Shown here piece by piece: positions 24,930 to 35,557 of a stretch of 64,000 nt of DNA. Position numbers and translations under genes: made by a program. The DNA comes from Paracyclopina nana (taxonomy: Eukaryota > Arthropoda > Copepoda > Cyclopoida > Cyclopettidae). The stretch lies in contig JAGUCH010000001.1 in NCBI GenBank assembly GCA_019096065.1, positions 9,734,001 to 9,798,000 of the forward strand, read 5' to 3'. The notes under the pieces are model-generated. The model was not told where the DNA came from, searched no databases, and saw nothing but the letters and a program-made list of their open reading frames with translations. The stretch's first letter is position 1; the number at the start of each line of letters is the position of its first letter.

Positions 24930-25014
24930 ATTGGTAGCGCAGTCAGTATCAGTAGAGCGCCGGACTCCTAATCCTGGCGTTAAGGGTTCGATCCTTTTTT
25001 CTGCAATCGGATTT
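24930..25014 (+). repeat. tRNA-like sequence, probable tRNA pseudogene or SINE head
   Basis: Contains AGTAGAGCGCCGGACTCC with an anticodon-type loop CTCCTAA (would read CCT; one change from Lys CTT) and a B box GGGTTCGATCC at proper spacing. The D arm carries extra bases (AGTCAGTATCAGTAGAGC) and no acceptor stem pairs, so a working tRNA is unlikely. Confidence 0.45.
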
Positions 25015-25421
25015 ACTTCTTTGACAATATCATGGTAACAGAAGAGCAACACACCTTATAAAATACTTTATAATGTGTGTCACTTGATAAAGTTAAACGT
25101 CAGAGCTTTTATATATGTGTAGTTATATGAACTGAGACAAATTGGTAAACCGAATTATACATGCGAAAATTGCTTTCCATCATATAAAATATACTGTTCA
25201 TCTACCGTTCCTTAAGAACTGCATTATGACAAATCCATGCATTATGACAGCTTTACGCAGCTATTTTATGTACTGAGAACTACTTTGCGCAGAGGAATTT
25301 CGCGTTCCGATTCCTTAAGGAGTACCTAAATGAACAACGCATTGCTTTTCAGCCACGTGATAGCTTTGAGAAGTTTGTTTGCATTTAGTTTTGCTAGTAC
25401 AACTTGGTGACAATTGACTTA

Positions 25422-26300
25422 GGCCTGGTTCACCTGGTATAATGACGCGTCATTATGGCGCGATATTTTCATGTTATTTGGAAATATCGGGTATTTGCAA
25501 AATCATTTTACGAATTTTTTCTTCAAAATTGTTCGTTTGGCATTAAAAGCCTTTGCCTTAAAAATCATAAAGTCTCGATATTTCCTTTCATTTACCTCCG
25601 ATATTTTGTAATATCGCGGATTATGGCATGGTTCACCTGCTAAATCGGCATGGTTCACCTGCTTATAATATATGATATTTTGTCAAAATATCGGAGGGAA
25701 CTATTGAGAAACTGAGAATTTAGATACTGTAGCAGGATGGCTTTCGATACCAAAAGACCGAATCCGAAGAAAAAATCTAAAAAATGATATTGGAAGTACC
25801 TGATATTTGCAAATATCAGCATAATATCGCTCGATATTTTGATCATAATATTGCAGGTGAACCAGGCCATATGACGCGTCATAAGGGCGTTCCCGTATTG
25901 GCCAGTTAGTCAAGTTAAGTTAGGTAGAAAGTTAAGTTTAGTTCAGTTCCGTTCCCAGATATTAATGTAGGTAGAACTTAACTTAGCTTGATTTTATGTA
26001 GCACTAGCTTACTTGCCCAGCTAAGTTCAGTTGCCAAACTGAACTTAGCTACAAAAAGTGTTCTCATATGCGTAGTAACTGAAGCTCGCTTAATTGAGAA
26101 AAGCTGACTTTGCTCATCAGCTGATGATGAACAACGCGTTGGCGTGTCAGCTCAGCGGTCAACTGAACATTGCTAAAACGAACCGAACTTGGCTAGAACA
26201 AGCTGAACTTAACTGATCAAGTAAGGTTGCTGTTTTAGCAACGTAACTTGACTAAAAATTCGAATATGGGATCGCCCTATAGTTCAGGTGAACCGCGCCT
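25422..26300. repeat. GGTTCACCTG-bounded palindromic element carrying a foldback insert
   Basis: AGGCCTGGTTCACCTG near 25422 and its complement CAGGTGAACCAGGCC near 25856 bound a partly palindromic segment; GGCATGGTTCACCTGC occurs twice near 25625 and 25648. Just after the right end a second element (25884-26279) is inserted, followed by another CAGGTGAACCGCGCC. Confidence 0.5.
25884..26279. mobile_element. Foldback element with AGGGCGTTCCCGTATTGG / ATATGGGATCGCCCT ends
   Basis: About 400 bp. The termini match the foldback family at 4644, 30825 and 58403, but the inner arms are built on TTAGTCAAGTTAAGTTAGG and AACTTAGC repeats. A truncated relative lies at 32040-32310 in opposite orientation. 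Confidence 0.6.
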
Positions 26301-27087
26301 TTAACAAATGATGGCGACCTTAATTCTGATTTATCAGGGAAGTGATGAGCCTCTGCCGCTGCTGCCAAACGTTTTGCTAATTGGTGGGGGAAAACTTCTA
26401 GCGAAAAAGCACTACATAAAGCCTTTGTAATTTTTCGGCTCACTACCTTCTGCGTCTTTGAGCGTGGCATGGTTGCGGCTCACATTAAACCTCTCCATTT
26501 CATTTCTTTAAGACTGGTCAACACCGTCTGAGTCTTGCGGGCACGCGTTAATCCGTCTGTTGTACAGGGAAATGAGTGGAAGATGTAATGAAACGGGTCA
26601 ATACTTTTAAGGCCCAATAGGAGGTATCTGTCCTGTGACAATTCTAAAGTAAATGCAAAGCTGATATAGCAAAAGATTACAAAGCTTCCAATTTTTGAAG
26701 GCACAAAGTCACCTAGTTTCTTTCTTGGTTTGTAACAAATTAGGCAATAAGGTCAAAAGTTTAGGACTGGTAGAGACAACTTGGGATATCATTGTTCTTT
26801 TATGTCTGTCAGGGCAAAGCACAGTAGGGTCACTCCTAATAAAAAAGTCGCATCATTGAAAAGTACGTGAAAATGCACCATAAATTTAAGAATGCCAAAA
26901 ATTGGCATTTTCTTGATAAATCCCCTTCTAAATCATATGTAAGTCATTCTAAAGCCAGAAAAATGTAAATAAATAAGGTTTTTAGGCAGACAATTGCCTA
27001 AATTGATCAAAAACATTCCAATTTTAATAAAATAGCCACAAGTTTGGTTTGCAAAAACTCCGCCAAATCTCATAAGAATGTGGATAT

Positions 27088-27232
27088 GGCTCATTATCTT
27101 CCGCGTCTTTGATCGTAGCATGGTTGCGGTTGTTATCGGTTCTTATTTACTGATGAGGTTGCGATGTCAGTAAATAAGAAGCGATAACAACCGTAACCAA
27201 GTCACGATCAAAGACGCGGAAGATAATGAGCC
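27088..27232. mobile_element. Hairpin MITE F, copy 1
   Basis: 145 bp, ends GGCTCATTATCTTCCGCG and CGCGGAAGATAATGAGCC, arms through TCTTTGATCGT and GGTTGTTATCGGTTC. A second copy at 36060-36202; fragments near 26427-26475 and 28918-28978. Confidence 0.85.
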
Positions 27233-27756
27233 TATATGAACACAACATGGGTACTAAATTATTCCAAGGTGTCTTACTGAAGTTTTTTGGAAAGCATCTT
27301 TGAGGAATGCTGAGGTCCAAGGGATCTAGGCACATATGAATTTTTTCTGATTTTCGTGCAGCCTTTTGGGACAGATTTTCATAGACAAAATCTGAGTTTG
27401 ATAAAATAAAATCTCCAAAGATAACATTTTAGTAGCCCCAAAACATCATGGAAGTCAATTTTGAAGTGTTAGCATCAATCTAGAGACGAATTAGTGATGG
27501 CCTTTTTCGCTTAAGTTTCAATGAAAACGATGCGACTTTTTTGTTAGGAGTGACCCTTCTGTGCAAAGGGGCGATAAGAAAAAGGGAAAAACTTCAAAAA
27601 ATTCGAGTTCTCATCTGCCTTTGAAAAGATTTCATTTTGATGAAGGCTTTTCATTTTGAAAAAAATTAATGCGTTTTTGCAACGCTCCTTCTAGCTCAAC
27701 TTTTCCCCTGTCGATTTGGCTGACCAGTCTTTAGAAAAAGCATGGAGAAATTTAGC

Positions 27757-28170
27757 TCACATTGTCTTGAGAGAAAACCTAACCTAAGCCCGGTTCCAAC
27801 ACGGGATATCAGCATAGTATAGTACAGTAAACCAGTTAAGTCAGGTTGAGCTGAGCGCGCGAGCTAGCTGTGACCTGATTATGCTAAAAAGTCAAGTTAC
27901 GTCTCCTGACTATGCTGATTTTCCTTGTTGGAACCGGGCTCTAGACTAGCTGATGTCCCAAGGGTTTGTTCAATGGTTGTTTTAAAATCCTGGCCTGGCG
28001 CTTCCCATATCATAAATTTTTTTAAAAATCTCTAGCTCCCTTCGACGTGCTTTTTTCACCAATAAGAGCTTCAAAGACCCCTCACAAAATCAAAAGAGCT
28101 AACTTTTTATGTATCATAAGCAAATGGCTAGAATGGCCAGGAAAAGAGATTAGGAGTGCCAAAATTTATT
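27757..28170. mobile_element. Partial element D carrying MITE A
   Basis: Starts CACATTGTCTTGAGAGAAAA and matches one arm of the complete element at 58261-59061 (GGGTTTGTT, AATCCTGGCCTGGCGCTTCC), then loses similarity. It is interrupted by MITE A at 27787. Confidence 0.6.
27787..27940. mobile_element. MITE family A, copy 4, with 3 bp target duplication
   Basis: 154 bp with intact 15 bp TIRs, flanked by CTA on both sides. The paralogous empty site in element D at 49,9xx and 58,27x reads CCTAACCTAGA, with a single CTA. Confidence 0.9.
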
Positions 28171-28254
28171 TTATAATGCTACATATATTTGAAAAGTTGT
28201 ACCTCGTTTTGCATCTTTGATTGTAGCGGGGGAACTTTTTTTGTCCGAAAATCA

Positions 28255-28910
28255 ACTTGTAAAATGACTGACACGTCTAGTTGCAAAATGTCCGACATCT
28301 ACTGCGTTTTTTGCCCGACAGATTTGTCATAGTTGTAGAATGTTCGACAAATAGAATGTTAAATGTCCGACAGGATTTGTCAAGTTGCAAAATGTCCGAC
28401 ACTACCCAGATGTAAAATGTCCGACATGACACAGTTATAAAATGGTCTATGCATCTTACACCTAGGAGCTTCTATAGTAAAATCATTTAATACAAGGGTG
28501 AAAATGTGACTTACTTTGGTATTAGAATTGCATTTCTTAAACTTTCTTGAAATAATCAACAACACTGATGAGAGATAGCAAATGGGAAACAGGACTTTTC
28601 ATTAATTGAGAATTGATATTGGGACTTCTTAGGAAAGCCAAAAAATATTCTCGGGCAAATTACAGCTAGTCTAAACTTATTGGAATTTTCACATGGCCAT
28701 TTCCAACTTTTTTCGGTCAATTTGCATCTATACCAAATGTGTCGGGCAAAAAACGCACCAGTCGCCAAAATGTGTCGGTCATTTTGCATCTATACCAAAT
28801 GTGTCGGGCAAAAAATGTACCCGTCGCCAAAAATGTGTCGGTCATTTTACAACTATACCAAATGTGTCGGACATTTTACAACTTGACGAAATGTGTCGAA
28901 CAAAATGATG
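28255..28910. repeat. Two minisatellite arrays in inverted orientation
   Basis: 28255-28445 holds about six units containing AAAATGTCCGACA. 28718-28910 holds the same motif in reverse complement (TGTCGGACATTTTACAAC, ACCAAATGTGTCGG) in about seven units of 30-40 bp. About 270 bp of unrelated sequence separates them. No ORF uses the array sensibly. Confidence 0.75.
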
Positions 28911-29377
28911 GAGCCCATTGTAGCATGGTTGCGGTTGTTATCGGTTCTTGTTTACTGACGACTGACGAGGTTGCGATGACAGATTGTTTTTCCCATCGCA
29001 CCTTAGCATGGGTGATACACGCAGCTTGGCAGAAAAAGCTTGCTCATCAACTGCTCACACAATTTGCTAGCTTGCTAGATAATAGCCGACCAAAAACAAA
29101 CGGACTGAAGTGTTCATTTTCAGCTCCTTTTTGAACGAGGCGATTTGCCCTTTAAACAAGGCAAGAGAAGACTCAACCATACTGTTTACGAAAGTTGGCT
29201 CTCCCTGTAACAAGATTGGAAAGGAAGCTGTTTTCTTGTTTCGAAACTGAGCTGCCAATTATATCGAAGCTTGTGAAACTCCTAATTGAGTAAAAACTCC
29301 TTAACAATGTGGATCAGCCGGACGCGATGCTGTTTCAGAGATCCCTCCATTAAATTCAGTGACTTTCCAGCTCCGAC

Positions 29378-30421
29378 ATGGCTAACAACAGCTTTGAAGC
29401 GTATGTAGACCCTATCCAAGGTTTTTACGGCGATTCCGGCTTTATTGCCGGGGTTGCCATCTCGATCATCCTCGTGGAGATCATGGGAAACGGGCTGATA
29501 GGGGCCGTCATGGTGTACGAGAAGCATGGCATGGATCCGATTAAGCGAACCATTTTGAATAGACTCGTGTATGAGAGTTGTTGGTTGGTGGTAGGCCACA
29601 ACCTCCTCTCAATGCCCCTCGTCAGCTATAGGCTATTGCGTGGGCCTCTCGGTAAGCACACGGGCAGCGCTTTCCATCCAACTTTTATTCCAAAGTCATT
29701 GAACAGGTACGGCAGCAGCGTCATTGGCAATGCATGCAATGATATTCGGTGGCAATTGGCTGTTTTTGGCCATCAACGAAGCCATGCTCCTGAAGGTCTT
29801 GTACATGTACCAATTCAAACATATGGCATGCCTGTCGGATGATTTTGCAGCCAGATTCTTCACCCGCTTCAATTACCTTGCCGGGGGCTGCCTGGCGGGG
29901 GTTAAAGTGCTGTTCCAAGAGTTTGCAACCAGCCAGCACTTTCTGTTTCTCAGCGGTGTCGTCGTGGTGGAACAACCCACGTACGGAAGAGCGTGTTACA
30001 AAATGTAAGCTATACCTTGCGGATACATTTTATGAAGAGATCATGGCATTTTCCCCTCAGGACAACGGTTTTGCTGCTTGTGGTTAGCTTATCTAACATC
30101 TGCATCTCCGCGATGCTGATCAAATACCAGCAGCAAAAGAACCGCAAGCTTGAAGTTGCGCCACTCGTGCCCAGGTACAACACGACGGCGAAGAATGAAA
30201 ATCTGATCGGGTCTTTGGGACTGGTCATAGTTACGCTCTTGATATCCATTCCAGTCTCAATGGTGACGCTGATGAACCTCAAGCTCATACCACTCTTCTC
30301 CTTCGGAGTTGCCACCAATTACATGCTCCTTTTCATAATTCCTTCCCTTGCCATTCCAGGTCTCTTTTTCACCAAGAAGAAGAAAGCCATCAAAATTGTG
30401 TCAGACCTGATAACAGCATGA
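29378..30421 (+). CDS. Orphan seven-transmembrane protein
   Basis: Three exons at about 29378-29651, 29707-30004 and 30061-30421 join in frame (phases 1 and 2) to 310 aa. Both introns are 55-56 nt with good GTAAGC donors. The predicted topology has an extracellular N-terminus (MANNSFEAYVDP with a potential glycosylation site), then TM1 around GVAISIILVEIMGNGLIGAV. The first loop EKHGMDPIKRTILNRL follows. TM2 is around CWLVVGHNLLSMPL, TM3 around MIFGGNWLFLAINEAML, and four more hydrophobic segments end with LLFIIPSLAIPGLFF. The tail is short and lysine-rich. The N in TM1 (MGNGLIG) and the GMDPxKRT loop recall large lineage-specific orphan GPCR families of aquatic invertebrates, but that is memory of a pattern, not a match. 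No ligand or class assigned. No polyadenylation hexamer was noticed close to the stop. Confidence 0.72.
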
Positions 30422-30824
30422 ATACATTCCGGCCAATTTTGACGTAGCTCCATCCCGAAAAGCAATTCCAATCATGCCAGCCTTTCGTAAACACATTCCG
30501 AGCTAAACGCGGTCTTGGTATGCTACTCCTTTTCGCTTTCCATGGCTTGACATTTCCTGCGAATTGAATTACTTATCCAGTGCCGCGGCCTTCTTTTGCT
30601 TTAATCAATAGGGAATGGCTTTCTCTTGGGAGAATTTCGCTGAGGCACATATTTGAAAAGGTGCATTCCAACAAAAAAGGAATGCTCTTTTTGGTTCGAA
30701 CCCAGTTACTTTTTGCACACGAAAAAGGCATTTTTTCTTCACCGCTTGTCAAATTAGGCTTAATCAGAAAAGGAATTAGCGAGTAACCTCTTAGCGACAA
30801 AGAGCGAGGGAGCCCCTTCCGTTG

Positions 30825-30995
30825 AGGACGTTCTCGTATTGCCGGAAAAAGCTAAGCTAAGGTAAAAATAGATAAGCAAACGCTCAACATTTCAAGCAAA
30901 GTAGCTGCCTCTTGTTAAGGTTGAGCGAAAAAACCGGTTTACGTTGCATAATTTTTACCTTAGCTTAGCTTTTTCCGGCAATATGAGAACGGCCT
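30825..30995. mobile_element. Foldback element, GCCGGAAAAAGCTAAGC subtype
   Basis: 171 bp. Ends AGGACGTTCTCGTATTGCC and GGCAATATGAGAACGGCCT; arms continue through GGAAAAAGCTAAGCTAAGGT. The loop contains GCTCAACATTTCAAG and its complement-like counterpart. Sister copies at 31221 (half) and 58403. Confidence 0.85.
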
Positions 30996-31285
30996 ATAAT
31001 GTGATATGGATCTTTATCGTATATTGGCTATGATCGGCCGTCATCTAGAAAGGTCTAATTTGCCTCCACCAATAACGATGTTAATTGAAAATGGCTCTTC
31101 AAAGTCACGGCTTCACCCTCCAACCAGTTTTGCATGCGTTCCTGCTTATATTCAAAATAATTTTATGCGTAAGCATTACATACTGTTTATTTACCGATCC
31201 TTTTAAAAGGAATGCATTATAGGCCGTTCTCAAATTGCCGGAAAAAGCTAAGTTAAGGTAAAATTAGCTAAGCTAAGGTAAAAAT

Positions 31286-32037
31286 TACCCATGGTGGATT
31301 TGAACCCATGAACCTCAGATTTGGAATCCAGTGCCTTGCCTCTAGACCACAGATGTCCCACTCTGATTTAGGCTTTTTTTAGCTATAATATTGTGCAGAA
31401 TATACTCTAGATGGAGCTAGCTTTAATTTTTAGAGTACTTGGAAATGTCTTTTAAGTCCAGTTGTCACTGAATAGTTCTTGAACTATGAAAAACTAATCA
31501 TTCTTGAAAACTTATTGACTTGAACACTCCTGAATTGTAATTGAATAATTAAGTTTCACCCATTATTGAAAAGCTACTGAACATAAGCTCTTGCATAGTT
31601 CTTGAATTGTCAAGAAGCCTTTGTTGCTGAAAAGTTGCTGAAATGAACATTACTGAATAGTTCTTGAAAAATTAAGCTTAATTTATTGTTGAAAAGTTGA
31701 TGATTGAAAGTTCTTGAATAGTTCTTGAATTATCAAAAAGTATTCATTATTGAAAAGTTGTTGAATTGAACATTTCTGAATAGTTCTTGAATAGTCAAGA
31801 AGTATTCATTGTTGAAAAGTTGTGAAATCAAAGTTTCTGAATAGTTCTTGAATAGTCAAGACATATTCATTATTGAAAAGTTACAGAGCTAAACCTATTG
31901 AATAGTTGCCGAGCAGTCAATAGCTTTTCACACTGAGAAGTTGTTGAAAAGTTATTGAGCTTAAAGTTCTTGATTTGTTCCCAAGCACTCAAGTAGTTTT
32001 CATCAATGAAAAGCTCCCGAAAAGTTCATTTTGCCAA
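31286..32037. repeat. Second copy of the tRNA-containing composite repeat
   Basis: About 95% identical by eye to 14227-14976 in the lachesin intron, including the tRNA-like 73 nt and the TTCTTGAATAGTCAAG array. It lacks the CCCAACCAGAA termini and is fused to foldback sequence on both sides. Confidence 0.8.
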
Positions 32038-32039
32038 TG

Positions 32040-32310
32040 AACGCTGAGCTGGCACGCCAACGCGTTGTACATCAGCAGCTGATGAGCAAAGTTAGCTTTT
32101 CTCAATTAAGCAAGCTTCAGCTACTACGCATAAGAGAACACTTTTTGTAGCTAAGTTCAGTTCGGCAACTGAACTTAGCTAGGCAAGCAAGCTAGTACTA
32201 CATAAAATTAAGCTAAAATAAGTTCCACCTACATAAATATCTGGGAACTGAACTGAACTAAACTTAACTTTTTAACTAACTTCACTAACAGGTCAATATG
32301 GGAACGCCCT
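32040..32310. mobile_element. Truncated foldback element
   Basis: Inverted partial copy of the element at 25884-26279: GCGTTGTACATCAGCAGC, CTGAACTTAGCT repeats, and the terminal ATATGGGAACGCCCT. Confidence 0.6.
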
Positions 32311-33715
32311 TGAGCCATAGAAGATAAAATTAAATCGCGGTGAACGATGGTTCAAAAAGCCGTTTTCACGCGCATGAGAAATTCCGTTAAATCTCATTTT
32401 ACCTCCTATAAGTGTCAGGTTCTTACTTCGATAACTTCTTGGACATAAAAAATTTTCAAATTAGCGTTAATTGATAGAAAAAGGTTGAAATTTAGCTTCA
32501 AAATCAAAATTTGTCTGAAAACATTTCCATGATGCATGAGTGAAAACAGCGGAACAGCCAATTTTGCCTACCATAACTTTAGTTTGACTTTATTGGTAAT
32601 CAGACCACGTATATATTTAGAAGTACAATTCTAGATCACTCGTGGCTTTGCCACTCGGTGATCATTCATTTGACTACTCATGAGCGAAAAACTTCCAGTT
32701 AATAGCTGCGTGCACGCAAAGTCTTTGCCCAAACAATCAGAGCCGTCATGCTCAGCGTTTATACTCAGCACATCATTTATGTATATCAGCTGCTGCCATT
32801 TTTTGGGTTAAAAAATTTCTGCCGAAGCCAAACTTCGACAAAGGGCAAAACATTGAAGAAACTATGCCGTTCAATTCTAATTTTGATTTAGATGAGGTCA
32901 ATGTGTTGATTGAAACTAGAGGAAATACTAACATGTATGTGCTCAAAGCTCTAGGATAAGCGCTGCTGTAAAGTACTTTTTAAAATGTCTTAATAAAAAT
33001 TAAGTCAAAATGAGAGTTTTTGTATTTTTTAAGCTCTTTATGTGCAGCTTCAGTTTGGCAGACAAATTAGCTGCACACGAAACAATGCCTCGCTGTCCTA
33101 GTGTGTTCTGTAGATTTCACAGTGACACAATCATGGTCAATATCGAGTTGCATGTAATTTCATTGCAACCAGCTCCAAATCTGCATAAGAGAAAGAACTT
33201 ATATTTCCAATCCATGTCTAGGGCATGATTGGGAGAAGAAGGCCTTCCCCTCAGACAATCCTAACAGAATACCCATTCAAATACGCACAATTGCTAGTTT
33301 TTAACAAAAACTATGCATACATATGAATTAGTGTCACAAAGGATATTGCGATGAATTCTAGCTGGCACATCTAAGCTTGATGATTCACCAATAGAATTGC
33401 TCATTTCTGCGACCAATCCGAGAATTTCGTAATGCCCTTGCAGCCAAGCATCTCCACTGATCGAGCGCAGCAAGGAGCAATGGAGGTCAGCAAGCGGATT
33501 GTTCGAGGCATTTTTAATTGGATGTGAGGACATAAGCTTTTTTCGAGTAAGCAGATTTGAAGAGCTTGAAAGGCTAAAAGCCATTATACACTCAATATGA
33601 AATCATTGAAAAAGCTCCTAGATAAGGCTGCTACGGACTAGCCTTATCGCTTCACATATGCATGGTGAGTCAGCAGAGATAACAAATCCCTATTTTGCGA
33701 ATTAGCTCATTAGAA

Positions 33716-34571
33716 ATGAGCCCTGCAAGTGAAGTTTTTTCTGCTTCGGGAATTCTCAAGGTGCTCGAAATTGTTTTGGGCATCATCACTGTCATCATCC
33801 ACAGATATGGAGATTATGGAAAAATGATTTTCTTCGGCAACCCTGCCATCCAGCTAAGCTCGGTGAGTGTTTAAGCCTGCTCACATATTCCATAAGTAAG
33901 GCTGAACAATACTTTGGAAGCATAAAGGAATAACTTTGCTGGCTCTAAATTGCAAACCTTCATGCCTAAAGCTATCCCAGGCCTGGATCCTGTAAGGAGG
34001 ATATTTAGCTGAAACACTGTTGCCAAAAAAGCTTAAGATGCAGGTCAGACGAAAATAGAGGCCTCTTATTTCAACTGTGATGGGCAAGCAAAACGCCTCC
34101 ATACCAATTGCTTGAAAAAGGTGTGGGAACGGCCCTTACTAATGATTTCGCAACCTTTCAGAATTCGCCAGGCCTCGATGCTGAGAATCTAGGCAATGGC
34201 GTTTTGGTATCTTATATGGTCATTTCGTCAGTTCTGTTGGCTTCGTACATTATTGACGGAAGATTTGCCATTCAGGAGTTTTTCTTGGAATGGGTAACTA
34301 GCTAATTTTTGTACTTTTGCATTCATGAAGAATTGCCGGCTTCTAGATTTGGAACTTCCTTGGAGCTTTCCTCTATGCAGGAGCTGGAGTTATAGCTGCC
34401 ATCACTTGGACACAGGCGAAAAATGCCGACCTCAGTACAGGAGAGAAAGCCAAAAACTATGATGCAGCTCTGACCATGGCAGCTTTATGCATCATCCTGT
34501 CCATTCTCTACTTTTTAGACTTCCTTCTAGCTAAGCGATCCAGAGCTCGCATCCGGAGGGAAGGATACTAA
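33716..34571 (+). CDS. Snakeskin-like four-transmembrane protein of smooth septate junctions
   Basis: Three exons at about 33716-33862, 34162-34293 and 34347-34571, all joined in phase 0, give 167 aa; Drosophila Snakeskin is 162 aa. Four hydrophobic segments lie near residues 14-30 (ILKVLEIVLGIITVIIH), 62-80 (NGVLVSYMVISSVLLASYII), 96-114 (NFLGAFLYAGAGVIAAITW) and 132-152 (ALTMAALCIILSILYFLDFL). The order of features matches Snakeskin: a short N-terminus, RYGDYG after TM1, an acidic DAEN just before TM2, a W(N/M)(F/V)(L/V)G-type start of TM3, and a positively charged C-tail (KRSRARIRRE). Snakeskin works with Mesh and Tsp2A in arthropod gut-type septate junctions. The sequence is divergent, so a generic MARVEL-like tetraspan protein remains possible. 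The second intron is 53 nt. Each exon is too short to stand out alone; the phase-0 joins and conserved layout support the model. Confidence 0.6.
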
Positions 34572-34864
34572 CCATTTCGAATCTGTTTTCAAGCGGAGCT
34601 GTACACAAATATTTCTAGTGCCCCACCTTACGCAAATATATCGACCAAAATTAGCTATGGCCCTTGTTTATCTTTGGCCTTTGGGAAATCCTTTGAAGTA
34701 AAAACTGTAGTAGAGCCGCTAAAATTACTAGAGAGAAAAAACATGAACATCAATAGGGTGTTCATCTACGCCTCGTTGCCTTAAAATCTTACGACAGCCT
34801 TAAACGAAATGCTTAAGTTGTCGTACTTCTGATTAATCAAAACACTTCTAGCTCATATGACTAT

Positions 34865-34995
34865 AGCCCGGTTCCAACAAGGAAAATCAGCATTTTAGCA
34901 CAGTCAGGTCACAGCTAGCTCGTGCGCTCAGCTCGACCTAACTTAACTGGTTTACCGTACTACACTATGCTGATATCCCGTGTTGAAACCGGGCT
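34865..34995. mobile_element. MITE family A, copy 5, internally shortened
   Basis: 131 bp, TIR AGCCCGGTTCCAACA at the left and TGTTGAAACCGGGCT at the right, lacking about 20 bp after ATCAGCAT. Inserted in element C. Confidence 0.8.
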
Positions 34996-35096
34996 CAAAA
35001 GAGGTCGGAAAAGTGGTCTAAAAGAAGCTATGAAAAGTGAGTAAAAATGATCAGTTCTGAAATAGGAGGCTTAAGTAAAACGCAATTTAACGGAAG

Positions 35097-35557
35097 CCAC
35101 AGTGGGTCAAAAAGCCATTTTCACGCGCACGAGAAAATCCGCCAAATCGCCCGAATTCTCATTTAACCACCAATTTTCAAATTCTAATTGGGTTGACTTC
35201 TAGGCAATGAAAAGAGCCAAAAATGGTTTGAATTGACAGATACATATTCAAATTTGACTTTGAAATCAAACTTTGCTTGAAAAAGTGTTCAGCAAGAAAA
35301 TGGTAGAATAGCCATTTTTGAGCCATTTTGGGCATCCATAACTTTTGATTGGACATCGAATTGAATTGTTCTTTTATGGCTGAGAGGTCAATCAGACCCC
35401 ATTTAATGATTATTCATCAAAATTGGCTGCGGAAATTTGCGGACTTGGGAGAGCCCAGAATGATAGTTTTTAGCTTATGGTCCTATGAAAATTGACTCCT
35501 ACGATTTCGCGAGTTTTTTTCCCGTGCGCGTCCAGAAGGCATTTTGAGCCACTGTGG
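35097..35557. mobile_element. Element B, copy 2, with short target duplication
   Basis: 461 bp with ends CCACAGTGGGTCAAAAAGCC and GCATTTTGAGCCACTGTGG, in opposite orientation to the copy at 1667. It is flanked by GAAG on both sides; the empty site at about 8770 has it once. Confidence 0.75.

Larger units (their letters stand above)
21840..29370. other. Gene-free stretch dense in inverted repeats
   Basis: No convincing exon. It holds hairpins at 22832-22984, 24209-24418, 24470-24840 and 27088-27232. It also has MITE A copies at 23109 and 27787, a GGTTCACCTG-rich region with an embedded foldback at 25422-26300, a partial element D at 27757-28170, and inverted minisatellite arrays at 28255-28910. 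The first kilobase upstream of 21834 may contain the promoter of the minus-strand receptor gene. Confidence 0.6.
30430..33700. other. Intergenic stretch with foldbacks and a composite repeat
   Basis: Holds the foldback at 30825-30995, a half foldback at 31221-31285 fused to the tRNA-containing repeat (31286-32037), and a truncated foldback at 32040-32310. From 32.3 to 33.7 kb I see nothing recognisable apart from possible upstream sequence of the Snakeskin-like gene. Confidence 0.55.

Noticed and set aside
24930..25014. Functional tRNA (Arg or Lys)
   Set aside because: Boxes and anticodon-type loop are present, but the acceptor stem does not pair and the D arm has extra bases.
28255..28910. 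CRISPR array
   Set aside because: Repeat units vary in length and sequence, spacers are not unique, and the arrays are inverted in a eukaryotic context.
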